Assembly: GCA_030141605.1 (NCBI GenBank)
Contig: JAQGDQ010000007.1
Span: 421,173-485,172 of the forward strand
Origin: Tubiluchus corallicola
Lineage: Eukaryota; Priapulida; Priapulimorpha; Priapulimorphida; Tubiluchidae
Direction: 5' to 3'
Length of the DNA stretch: 64,000 nt
In this document: piece by piece, positions 27,401-41,300 of the stretch
Numbering within the stretch: the stretch's first letter is position 1
Layout: every line of letters starts with the position of its first letter
Made by a program: the position numbers and the translations under genes
The notes under the pieces: generated by a model
What the model was told of the DNA's origin: nothing
What the model saw: only the letters and a program-made list of their open reading frames with translations
Databases searched by the model: none

Positions 27401-29260
27401 GGCAGGTACCTTGCATGCAGTCTAACATTGTATTGGACATGTTGCATAGCTAGCATCGAAACACTATCAAATGAATGAGTTATTTGTAACAAGACTGTTG
27501 ATTTGACCCTGGTGATCTTATACAATACTGTTTGGTTTGATAAAAAGAATATTTAAAATCAGTAGTTTTTTAGTTGTATTCGCTAATTTTCTTATGATAA
27601 TGTTTTTTGGATGGGGTGTTTATCTACTGCTGCTTGTTTTATTTCTTTGTAGACTTTAAACTTCATAAGTTGCAAATTTTTGTCGCGGTTCGTAAAATGC
27701 TTTCTGTGCTTTTTATTATGTACAGTGTGGAGAGAAGCACGATATCAGTACAGAGGATGCTGGAGGTTCCCCCCTGGCATCACTTTCACAAAGTCGTTTA
27801 ATGGTGAAAATTCAGCGTATAGGTGCATGTCTCGTTGCTGGGCTGTCAGCAGGAAAGCAAAATTTATTGGCAGTTTTGCATTGATAGGAAGGAACAATAA
27901 TAATTATATTTGCCATTGTGATGACACCTTTGGAACAGGAAACGCTATAGGTGCTTCCAATGTGCCTTGTGAAAAATGCCCGGGTGACAGTGATGGTTTC
28001 TGTGGCACCACTGCTGATATCTATGCAGTCTATGACACTGGAGGTAATGTTTTGTTAAGTTATCTTCCCGATAGGTATTAGTGATGAACATTAAAATTTG
28101 AAGTATACAAAGAGGAAATCAGAAGGCTGCTCCTAATCTTTTTTCAACTGTGTTTTTGCACTTTTGAATAAATTTAATAGTGATAGGAGCTTTTAAGAGG
28201 GACTTAGCATGGTTACTGGTACATATTTCCAAGAATGGTGTATCCTGGTGGTCCTGGAATATTGAACTGTGATCATTAGAAAAATGTTATATGTTGGCAT
28301 GGTTATTAAAGCATTTATTGATTCTAGTAGACATAGTACACATATTTACAGCACATGCATGTTTTCTCTTTCAGCACCACATGAATATCAAGGATGTTTT
28401 CCGTATTATCGTTCAGTTACATTTTTCCCAGTTACGGAAAATCTCATGCAGACATCCAATACACTGGATGCCGACTGCGCTATAAAGTGCAGAGATCAAG
28501 GATATCTCTTTAGCAGCCTATTTTATATACAGACTCAATTTAGTTGTAAATGTGGAAATGGATTTCCTTTTCAAAAATTTTCTTCTGATTGCGGCAGTTG
28601 TACAAGGACAACAATTGGAATTTGTCCCGGAGAGAATGCGGTTACTGTTTATTCTACGGAAAGTGAGTATTTGACAATTACTGCAATAAGTAGTTAAATG
28701 CTGATGACGATAACAATGACAATGATAACTACAATGTCGATGGAACATCAATGACATTAACAAATAACAACTTTAAAACTGCATGTGGTGCCAGTCTATG
28801 GTACTCGTACAGGTTATTCTAACAGGTTTTTGCAAAATTTTTGTCTTTTCTTTGATACTCTATGTGCAGAGCCGGCTCTAGGTAATTTGATGCCCTAGGC
28901 AAAATTATTTTTAGCACCCTCTCCTTAATGGTCAAACCCTTTCCTCACGGTCCTTACAGCACTCTCCTAATATTGAATTTTTCTTGTATACATTGTAATA
29001 ATATACAACGACAGGTGCTTATTACGGGCTTATACATGTATTATAGTGTGCTAATTACTGTAGTTTTTACCTACAGCTGGTGCTGATTACCTTTGTAATT
29101 AAGTTATAACTTCTTGAATTTGAATTTGGATTGATATATGACTTGTCTCTTCCCATTTTTACCTTTCCTTTCCTTTATTCCATCCCCAAGACTTCGATTC
29201 TTAATGGTTTATCTTACACAGTTAGATAAATGCTATTGTGAGATTTTTTTATTAACAGAA

Positions 29261-29304
<44 letters not shown>

Positions 29305-32300
29305 TATAAGCATTCTAGAAACTAGGGAATATAGCAGGGTAACGCGTCAGTAATGTCTGCGTGAAATCATGTAATCTTTGGAATCCAGATAAAGCAAAAC
29401 TAGAAAGTGTTTTGCTGGGGGAAGACACTTGCTGACATCGGTTAGTCACATTTTGAAAAGAAATTAGTTCGTTTCATTTAATTAGTGTGATGCACTTAAG
29501 GAATTACACTATGCTATTACTTACACTAGGCTTAGAATTTAAAGAATTACTTTCAGAATTTGGCATCCAAAATATTTTGCTCCCGAGGCAACTGTCCAGT
29601 TTGCCTAGTGGTAGAGCTGGCCTTGTCTAAGTGTGCACTCTGAGGCAGCTGCCTAGTTTGCCTAGTGGTAGAGTCGGTCTTGTCTAAGTCAAACCTGTTT
29701 TGATAAAATGTTTTTATTTTTGGCAAATTTATTGTGGCAACAGGGGCATCGCTAGGGTTGGTGTCACCTGTGCACTTGAGCTCATGTACTGTATTATACA
29801 AATTTTTTATGCCCCACACAAACATGCGATTTTCAGTTGTGCAATTAAATATTGCAAAATCTGCAAATAACTAAAGTCGATGAGAGTGCGCAGATATATG
29901 CAACTAAAAATTGTGCAATTAAAAAATTGCAATCTGTGCTCCAACTTTTAGTTACAGAACTGTTTTGTAATGTACTGTTTTCAAGAGAGTGTGGAGACAT
30001 GCAATTTTTAATTGTACAACTTCTAATCAAGACACATTGGTTAGAGAAAAAAGAAAAACAAATAAATGGCGATAAATCATCGTACAATGTCTGCTACTAT
30101 TTTTCAAGAAATTCAGCCACACATTCAGAAAATGGAAAGCACAATACGAAGTTTTGAATTGCGCACACATATCAGTGCTATGAACACATTTCTACTGTCA
30201 CTGCTGATTACTGTATCATGTACTTGCATCAGGCAGAAGATTTACATCTTCCAATACATTACAAAAATAGAACTTTAAACTGTTAAATGCATGTTGTATA
30301 TTTAGCCGTTTTATGTTAGCTTGTAAAAATTATTTGGATTCGAGTATTTTTTAAATTAACTATTTTCTTTGTGTAATGTTCCAAGGGCTATTACATTCCT
30401 AATTTTTATATAATGGTTATTAAAATATACTACATGCATATTTATGGGTTCGTCTGCTGTTTTTAAGGCTATTTAGTTAAAAACAAAACAAGATGAAACA
30501 AATTTTAAAGCTATAATTATTACAAAACAAAAGAGTACAATAACAAGTCAACAATAAGAGTTCAAAATTATTACTAATGGCTTGCTGTGAAAACCAACAA
30601 GGAAAGACGAGGATAGGAAAATGAATGCGCATAACTTATCTTTATGTTCATGATGATATTGTTGACAATACAACGATCCTTCTCCCACATTGACAATGCT
30701 GACACAGGCAATCCTTCATGAGTCATAACAATGTGGATGACAACAACTAACCATCAGCTTTCAGCAACCCTCTTGTCTACAATAGCAACATACCCACTGG
30801 AATGGAATAACATCACACTCCTGTGGCTTGACCAGCTCTTCAAACCATGTAACAGCATTGGGACTGAGAAAGACAGGCTATGTAACAGGAACACTGTCCT
30901 TTTGCCAAAACAACATTTAGCTCAGCTCTCCATGGTAAAGAAGTTATATCACAGATCATGTACCAGCCTTTCCAGACAAATACGTTAACTACAAGTTTGC
31001 TGGAACATGGCCACTGGCCAAACCAACATTAAACGTCTGCACCAGTGGAAATTTTCAACTGAACTGTTCAAAACAGATGAAGCACTCCAACAGGTAAGTA
31101 CAAACCATTTTAAGTGACAGGGGTGAGGAGATGATGAAATGAAAAAACACATGAAGCAAAGTGTGGGGTGTATGTTGCTAATAGCTAAGCAAGCCATTTA
31201 CTATCAAAATTAGCAACATACACCCCACACTTTGCTTCTTGTATTTTAATTGGTTTATACAGGAAATTACAAAATGTATAAATAACATGGACATACAATA
31301 AACTGCTTATTTTGTTCGTTATTCCATTCATCATTTTTAAGCACTTTTTGTGCACAAGATAAAGAGTGCTTATTTACAGTGCTGCACGAGTTTAGATTTT
31401 TGCATAGATAGGACTCGTTAAAACGACTGTGCAAACTCTTACAGAAATAATTTAATATCTGCGTAGACTTAATAATTATGTAGTACTTTAAGTAACTGAG
31501 AGTCACTGCTGTGTCGGAATGTTTTTTCTGCAGCTAATGTTCCTATACCTGATGAATGGTCAATAATACACAACAGTTCATCAAAACTATTTGGATTCAT
31601 CTAATAATAAACTAAGGAATTTGCTCCAAAGTGCCTGTAAATTGCTATATTACTTGTAAAGTAGCCCTTTTAATAAACCCTGACTAGTTATTGTGAGGGC
31701 CCAATACTTCCGGTGTCTCTTTGTCCGTGAATTAATAATGCGCAAATTGAAGCATGTCTTCAAGATCCACACCGTCAGTTGCACAATGTAAAATTGCATG
31801 TCTGTGTACCGGATTTTGGTACAAGAATAAAATTGCTGAAACTTTCAGTTGTGCAACTTTTAATTGTTCAATTGAAAAGTGCATGGCTGGAGCCTAAGTA
31901 ATATCTGATGTATGTAGTTAGCACTGCCTACATGACGATTAGGAGAAACATCATCTAGACACATCATTTTGTTTTTCATCCTATTGAGTTAAAGAACACG
32001 TTGGTATATTGGCAAGTTTCTTTTAAAATGAAACTTTTAATATTTTTATTTTTTTATGAGACATTTTCACATTTAATGAGAAGCAACACTTTTAATCATA
32101 TGAAAATACACTACTTAGTCGAATTTTCAAAAGAAACTGCCATTAAAACACAAACTATTCCCTAAATTTAAATGATAACAATCAAAACTTTCCTTTCCTT
32201 GACTTCATTGCTGCAAGTTTCAATTACATCTTCAAAATAAATTACTGTTGCTAAGCCACATTCAACTGATAGGTCAGATAGCTTTGGCTGTCCCACTGTA

Positions 32301-35300
32301 GATCGCATGTGGTTTTTGATTTGTTTAAGCTTTGAAAAGCTTCTTTCACATAATGCCACAGAAACACCGGTAAGGAAACACAGGATGGTGTCATCCTGTG
32401 TTTTGACACCCAAGAGCAAATACTGTAAATCCTCGCTGAATGACTCGCCTCTTAGCAACGTTTTGTTCTAATGTCGCTGAACATTTGTCACATTTTTTCA
32501 CTTAACGACTCACGTTTCATTGACAATGTTTTTACTTTGCTAAAAGCCAATTTTTTATTTTATCAACAATTTTGTACCTAATTTGAAGCATTAAAATAAC
32601 ATGTATTACATTATTCTGTTCTAAAAATCACAATTAAAACAGAACAAATATTATGTTTGTTATTGTTTCCTGGCTGTCTACTAAACACTAGCCGTTTGCA
32701 TCAAGTGAGATATATTTGCAATTTATACGCTTCCAATTGATAGACACCTGGGTGTAAACTTCATACAAGGAATTTTGCCTACAAACCTGTTGCTAAAACA
32801 ACCAGACTAGCCAAAATTGTCTCTTAATTGCATCTTGAAACTGATGTCTTTGAGGTTTTTGCCAATAATAAAAACATTTCTTTTTTCTGTGAAGAGACAA
32901 ATGAACTGGAATTTTTTACAACTTATGCCACAAATACCGCATAAAAATATCAAGATTGGTAGTCTGATCTTTTTCGATGCCTTTGAGAAGATAAAAAAAT
33001 TTCTGGATATTTTTCTAGGTTTTGCTTTGCAGCTATGATTTTCAAAAATTTTTAGAATTGTGTGGGGTATAATTTTCATAATCTCTTCCTCATTTTTTGC
33101 CATGTGCTAAGTAAGGATTTGATGAGAACTATTATTCTTTATTGTTGATTTCTAGATTACGCTGTAGAGTCAGACCTGCTAGGTTGCTGGCGTGACAAAA
33201 GTCCTATTGCAGATCATTCATATTTTGGAGAAAGAGATATGTCACATTCTGCTGGTTTACAAACACGAGATGATTGCAGGTCATATTGTCGTTTGAATTC
33301 TTATACTTTTTATGGGATAGAAGCTGGAGCAGAATGCTATTGTGGAAACAGTTATGGGCGACATGGACCTGCACTAAACCCCTGCAACGTGAAGTGTAGC
33401 AAAAACTATACTGATGACATATGCAACTTGTATAACACATCTTGTCGTACTTGTGGTGGAGCTTGGGCATTGCAGGTTTATTACACAAATGGTAAGAATT
33501 ATACAGTTTTGGTACAGGAGAAATTATACATACATTATACATTAGCTGAAATAAGTGACATGATAGTTTTTACAATTACAAACCCTTTTTTACATCAGAA
33601 ATTGGGATTATTTTAAGGGTATGATTAAAAAGGTTAATGTAACTTGTTTTACGTAAATTGGATAAATTACTTAGCTTCTGACCATTGTTAACTTGTACGA
33701 ACTTTTGTACGTTGCATTAAGATCAAGTTGTTGTATTTTGCAAATTAGTTTTTTCTGTTGAGAGCCCTTATTAATGCTGTTGTGTACTCATGAATAAAAC
33801 AGCTAAGACTTTTCTTAGTTGCACAGCATTATTTTTACTCATTGACAAGCTGTAGTTTCAAGCCACAGTTGAATAAAAAAACATGATGGATAGCATGTAT
33901 AACAGTTATAATCAGTATAATTGTACAGAACAATACAGAAAATATAACAGTACAGAAAAAATCAGGTACAAAAAAGCAAGCGGTCATCCACCCAATATAT
34001 ATGTAGTCACAGTGTTGTTTAACTTTCAGCAAAAATTTAGCAGACAAAAGATTATAATAATAATGCAAAACTAACAGTAATGCTACTTACAAAAAAACGT
34101 GCATATTTTGAGCAAACACTACCTTTCATGGAAACAAACTCATGGAATTACAGTATATTCTTGAATCTTAGAAAAAAGCATTCAAAACATTTATGAGATA
34201 CAATTTACCAAGTCAACTAACTTATTAACCAAGCAGGACTAGCTAACAGCAAAACTACCTATCCATGTGAATCAAAAAGCAAGAACAATTCACACACGGC
34301 TTCTTACACAATTTACATATGCAACTTGCAAAATAGTTTAACCAAACGGGGGGTAGGCAGTGATAGGTAAGGTCAGCCAGAGGTAACAAATATATTTTGT
34401 TAAATGAGAACATTAACTCTTTGTCTATCCAGCAACGCAGTACATAGATTTAGCAAAGTAAACTATAAACATATCAGCTTTTGATATTTTAAATGATGGT
34501 TGCATTTTTCATTGGGTTTTGTGGAATTATCGTTTACCAGATGCATGTAGTTCTTGTTACTAATTAATGCTGCTCAACTGCTTTTAGAAAAAGTATGCTC
34601 TTTCCGTTTTGTGAGAGAAATCTCAGTGGCCCTTCTTAGAATTTATAAGATAAATATTTTGTACTATATACTGAAGTAACAAAGGCGATTGTGGTTTTAA
34701 GACCTTTGATGAAAAAGATGGTACTTGTAAGACATTTTTGATTTTTCTTGTGTGAAACTTTAACATTTTATAGATCTGAAGTTTAGACTCTTCAGCTATT
34801 GATTAGTTAACTGCTATGCTAACAAAACCAAGCAGTTTTAGATTATGCTGAAAAGAGTTTTTTGTGCTTTTGGGTGGGAGGTTAAAACAAGAAAACGCAA
34901 AAATGTGTTTTTGCTGTTTGTTACTATGTATAAAAATGACAAATGTTACAAAAAATCATAAAACACAAAAGTAAGGCATTAAAATGCACATTTTTTAAAT
35001 TAAAAACTTTGGTATAATAATTATTATTTAGATATGATTTGGATTGACTTTTTCATTTTTGTTAAAGCTCTTAGTCCTGGAGATGAACATCAAACTGGTT
35101 GTTATAATGCCAGCTGGGATTATGAGACCTTTGGCAGTTTAAAACGGATAACGATGTCTTCCAAGATGTGTATCAGTTATTGTTACCAATTAGGTATCTA
35201 TTGAGAAATTCTTGGATATTTTGTTAATAAGGATACATATTAAAGGATAAGAAAAGAGGTCTTTGAAGTGATTTTGACAAAAATTGCCCTAAAAATATAT

Positions 35301-38300
35301 TAGTTTGTAGCAATCTTAAGCGCATATCGTACTCACGTTAAACGAAAATCCTATTCGCTTTCATTTTAAATCTCCCGCGATACTGTTCCGACTGCGTCAT
35401 TATGTCACATCACACAGACACACACAACGTAGGTGTAAATCGTACATGCACAGTTAGCAGGCCTAGTGCAGCTGAGTTTAAATACTCTAGGTTGTTCGCA
35501 GTGTGCGTACACACTGTTGTACAGTACTTCCTGCAGCTTCACGCATAAGTTTCATCAATTTTTGATTGTCTAAAACCATTTATTGGTGGCGGGTTGAGTT
35601 GCTAATTATTAATAAGGACTCTCGCTTCATTAGATGTCCAGGAGAAAATAGTAATAGCATCCCATCTGTGATTCAGACAGTAACATCAATTGAAATTCGT
35701 TTTCAGTTTCAACCTAAAAAGGGCGTCCTTAGAATGGCAGCCGCTGCATGTGAACTTGATTCTAGTAACAGTGAAAGTCCTGACAAAAAAAGTTTTATGC
35801 ATTAACCCTTTATATTAACTTATTGTTAGATCTTGCACTTATAATTGCAAAAAATGTTATTGTAGGCTCCCTTTACCACACCTAGATTTATAACTACTAG
35901 GCTTAAAGTTTTACCCGAGGAAGCACCTTTTTAATTTGATATCGATGCACATTACTAACGTGTATTTACTTTTCAACATTTTCTAGTTTTTTCATAAACC
36001 ATTATATTAACTTAACTGCACCGACCAGGCAGCATTTATACATATAATTTTACTTGTCTGCCTGTGTTCTGTGTTCATCTATGTAAGCAGTCATTTTTTT
36101 CATGCTCCTATTAGATCAAAACTTCAAATGATGCGATCAGCCTGTTTGGCAAAAATTCTTGACAAATTAACACACCTGAAGATACACCTTAAGAATTTTT
36201 TTATAAAAAAATAAATATTTTTAACTAATACACTGTACACATGCAAGACAAAACGAGATTGATTTACATGGTTGTAACAAAAGTGTCCAATTAAATGTCA
36301 AATAAAAATTAATGTACCTATAGCCTAATAATTTTGGTTGCCACTAGACTTGTGTCATCTAAACTAGAACCAACAATATCAACAACTGTGTATTTTTACA
36401 CATAAGGTATTATTCAAGCATTTATATTATTCATGATTGGTTGATAAGCATGTGTGAATAAAATAGGAATGTGTAAACAAATGTGATACATACTGTATGA
36501 GTTTGGAAATTACAAACACTGTGACATATGCATATGCTTAAATGATCACTGAGCGGCTTTGTCGCCAAAAACCAAAAACTTGTTACATGTAAGCACACAA
36601 TTTTGTAAATAAATCTAGGACCTAAAAGTGGACATGCAAATCTATTTGAAGCCTTATTTCCTTTGCTGATATACAGTGTGTGGCATATATATGCTGACAC
36701 ATCTATTTTAAGATTTAGGCGTATTAGCCCTACATATCAATTAATACAGTTTCTGCAGAAATAGGTAGTCCAATAAAAAGAAGTGTCATTTAGAATGGCC
36801 AGGTTTAACATTATGCTATTTAACATGCTAACAACATACATGGTGAGAATGATGTGCCTCTAAGATATCCCACGAAACATAACTCTGACTCGTCACATGC
36901 CTAATGTATTTCATGATGTAGTACTTCATAATTATATCACTGACACTGCAATGCACTGCACAAATTTCATTTTATCAAAACATGACAATACACAAAACGA
37001 GGCTAGCGTTCACACACTGACTAGCAGTTTTCACACTTTGCAGGAGTGTAAAATTTTTTTTTACTTAACCAAAAACTTTATGCAATAGTCTACAGTCAAC
37101 ATATGCACTGAAAATGCAAGTAAGTATACATTAGTTGAATAAATGAGTAAAACAGAAAACTGTAGTACAACATACATTCACTGTTACAAATCGAATTGCC
37201 GTAAGCATTATTATACAAATTTAAGTCTGTTGATGGTCAAAACAGAAAACTTACAAATTTTGTGAAAAGAATTATGACTTTTGTTAAAATCTACAAATGC
37301 TTTGAAAAACTATTTTAATAAATTGCTGGTTGATAGTCTTTTAAAAGGGCAAAAGCTAATGGGCAAATTTCACAGCAAATTTCGAAAACATTCAAGTTAT
37401 CTTATTGATTTTCCGTACCGTGACAAGTATGGAAAATCACTATGATATCAGTATAGCAAGCACTGAATGACAATAAAATCAATTACAATTACAATTAAAT
37501 GTGAATGTGATGTCATGTCATGTGATCAGTCACATGCTGGCTTATCAATTGATGGTCTAAAAGAAACATGTCTGCGCATACGTAGGTGATATAATTTTTT
37601 AATGCGAGTTTTCTGAAATTTACTTTATTCTGCCCTTTCCTTGTCCTTTAAAGGACAAGAAAAGGCCTAGTTAAAGCAAGTTTCAGAAAATTTTCGTTAA
37701 AGAATTATAACGGTTAGAGGCAATCTTAATCATACTCACGTTTATCATACTCACGGTAAAAGAATTTCCAGTTTGTTTTCATTTTAAATACTCCTGAAAG
37801 ACTGTCACGGTAGTGCCATATTAGATTGCGTCACAGAACCACAACACATATCTTTATAGTACACATGTTCAGAACTCACTGCGACTGCGTTCGAGTGATG
37901 TCATGCCATGCGATCCGTCACATGTTGGCTTTTCATTTGGCGGACTAAATGAAACGTGTGTGCCAACGTTTACTGAAGCGGTTGAAATATTTTACGAAAA
38001 TTGGAGTAAATGCGAAAACGTGAGTACATTATTCGCTTAAGATTATACTTAGGTGATATAATTTTTTATTGCGAATTTTCTGAGGCTTACTTTGGTTGCC
38101 ATTTTCTTGTCCTTTAATGAGAAGTTAACTTTCTGGTTATTAGCTTTTATATGAGTTTCAAGTTTCTTACAATTTAATAAAGTTCTGAAAGAGAACATGC
38201 AGTGAGATTGTTGAATTTAGAAACATGATGATGATTCCATTTGGCAAACATGAAAAAAAATAAGCCAAATATGAAAAAAAACTGAAAATTGCAACATGGT

Positions 38301-41300
38301 ATTATATGTGTATTATGTTCAGTAAAATTTGCACTTCCTTTAACTACTTTATTTATGAATTTATGAACTCTTGTTAATAATCTTGTTGCATTTGTAGGCA
38401 TTAGTTATGGTTGCCATATTTTTTTATACATTGTGAGCTAGAATCCTGCATTAAACTACAAATGTGCATTAATTTACAAGCTCTACTCAATGGCGGTGTT
38501 TGTGAAAAGACTGGAATCCTCTAAGATGAGGCACTGAACCAGTAGAGGTGTCTCAGCTTTAATATACTCTCATGAGGTAAACAGCCAGAATCAGTTTGGC
38601 AAAGGTTTCCCAGAATGAGTTTCAGACCTATTCACTGAATAACCTTTATGCCTTTTAACTTTGATTGTGAAGCACATGTGCCATGACCACTTGGCTATAT
38701 ATCTTGCTTCATTTTCATGTGATGTTGATTTTCATCTTATTGGTCTCTTGCTTGTAGGTAGAGATTTTGCCATATTAAAGAATTATGATGAATGTACATG
38801 TGGAAACGGCAGCACAGCATTTCAATTTGTAGATAAAAAGTATTGCGGTGCTTGTGGTGCAGCATTTACAGGGCGTAACAACTATTTTAGCCTATGCGGA
38901 GATAAAAACATTGGTTATGCAGCTGTGTACAAAGTTTATCAAGGTAAGTATATTAATATTAATGATTTTTAAGTGTTTAACATTGTTTTTTGTTTAATAA
39001 TTATTTGTCTTACTTTAACAGTTTTTGTCGGCAAGTGGTTATGTGTTATTTAAATAGATCTACCACAACTAGTTGTATTTTTTGTATTTGCAATTAATTC
39101 TTAACAGACAAAAATGCATTTGCTTTTTATTCACAAGGTGAATTTTTTACTTTTATTTGTGTAGAGTGGACTGAGGCTCGTCTTGAGTACAGGGGCTGCT
39201 GGAGTTTTCCATCTGCTTTAACATTTGCAAAGTCATTTCCTGGTGTGAATTCAGCTTACGAATGCATCTCTTTATGCAAGGCATTTAGCATGACATCATC
39301 GCCTGGTAGTTTCGCATTGATGGGGAAGGACAGTGGCAATTTTGTCTGCCATTGTGATAACTCCAGTGGTATTGGAAGAGCTACAGGTCCCACTTCTGTA
39401 CCATGTAAAAAATGCCCAGGAGGCAACGATGGCTACTGTTGTGAGGCTGCCGATACATTTGCGGTGTACGATACTGGAGGTAGTACTTTCCTTGTGAATT
39501 ATGTGGCTGGAATTGTGATTTTTAACTTTTGTTACATTTTCTGTTGTATGCTTCGTAATAAATGCAGATTTTTATTTCTTTTTTAGCACCACATGAGTAT
39601 CAAGGATGTTTTTTACATTTTGAGTCGGAGATGCACCAACTAGTTTCCTATTCCCTAGTGCAAAGTGGTACTGCTTTAGATACTGAATGTCTAACAATGT
39701 GCAGAAATAGTGGATATTTTTTTAGCAGTATCCATTACACGCAGTATGATGAATACGTGTGTTACTGTGGTAACTCATATCCTTTTCAGAAATATACATT
39801 CAGTTGTGCAAGTTGTACAAAGACAAGAGTTGGAACGTGTCCTCGAAGGAGTGCAGTCTCTGTTTACACCACTGAAAGTAAATGTACATTATTATCTTAC
39901 TTTGAGAAAGAATAACACCTTGTGATGAATGCATATTTTGGAAAGCCAAACGTCACTTAGATTTTTCATCCAGTTGTTTACTCACCCAAAAGCAAAATTC
40001 CTGCATCAATACGAAATCAAGAAACAACGGTCAAATAAATCTAGGAAATAAAGAACAATTTTTGCTTGGCACTAAAACTGTTCATTCAGTATCCTAACTG
40101 AGTTGAGTGGTTACCCGGAAACTCCAGTTTATACATATAGTCACCAATAAATTCTATTAGTAATTGTTAGTTGGATTAAAATGTAAAATTCAAAACACAT
40201 TAAAAATAGCATTTGCTGGTAAAAGAAGTCACAGAGTCTCAGAAGAGCATTTTCTTATTTGCAAGCAACAATTGCTATGTTATTAAAGATTTATTGTATG
40301 CAACTTTGTTATTTAGATAAATTGTTTCCTCATAATGTGCATAATGGTTGGCAGCTGTAATTAATTTAGTGTTTTTCATGCATTTTTAGATTATCCAGTA
40401 ACATCAGATATCTTAGGCTGTTGGAGGGAAGATAGAAACATGCCGTATAAGGCACCAACAATGGCTAATTTAACACCAGAGAAATGCAGGGCACATTGTT
40501 TTGAGCAGAATTATGATTATGCGGGTTTGGTATTTGGATCAGATTGTTTTTGTGGGAACACTTATCCAGGAGTTTATCCTGGAGCACACCCGTGCAACTA
40601 TAAATGTGGTATGACTGGCAGTCAACATGAAGTATGCAATTTACATGACACAACATGTTCTACTTGTGGTGGAAACTGGTCAATAGCAGTTTATCCTACA
40701 TACAGTGAGAGCTTTACAGTTTTTTTAGCTTGGAATTAAATTGTAGTTGATAACTTTTTACTTAATGTAATGTAATAAAACTGTGTTACATGTACGTAAA
40801 TTAGTCGAACAGTGTAACTTTCTGTGAGTTTGAAAGTTGCAGAACACTGTTTGTTGTGAGCAAGTTGTAGAGTAGTATACGGATTCATTTTGATGTTTAT
40901 GGGGGAATCGGTTACTGTAAGAAAAATACCGAATAGTTTTGTTAAACTAGGCAAAGTATGTAAAAAATGCATGAAAAACTAGTCGACGAAGACTTGCAAA
41001 TAACAGACAGGCGGGTAAGTGGCATTATAAGATGATGTGGTATCAGAGCTGCATGAATCTAACTAATCTAGAGTTTCAGTGGCGATATCTGACCAATTCT
41101 TATGAACTCGACTTTAATTGTTGGCTTAACTAGAGTTGAAAGTCTGGTGTACACTTGCATGATCGTGCACACAATTTTATTGATTGCCTGGTTGCTACAG
41201 TCCAAGAGAACCATCTGTTGTACAGAGTTCCAAGCAAGGTCAACCGATCAGCCGGGGAAAAAATAAAGTCGTATCATTTTTTAACAAAAATATTTCCCTA

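Larger units (their letters stand above)
25269..35067 (+). other. Introns of cassette 5
   Basis: Introns of about 811, 1,466, 331, 4,493 and 1,576 bp. The 4.5-kb D-E intron (28663-33155) is a transposon nest listed item by item. The A-B, B-C and E-A introns show no recognisable genes; ATG-started frames there (such as 25323-25804) look random. Confidence 0.55.

Noticed and set aside
30731-31197. Short frames inside the 29824-31884 element
   Set aside because: No recognisable transposase or host domain on either strand.
32807-33103. Overlapping frames on both strands just before exon E5
   Set aside because: Low-complexity AT-rich sequence, no motif, no splice context.
36431-36700. Minus-strand 89-codon frame inside TTAA element I
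   Set aside because: No transposase motif such as a DDD/DDE block could be seen, so it does not make the element autonomous.
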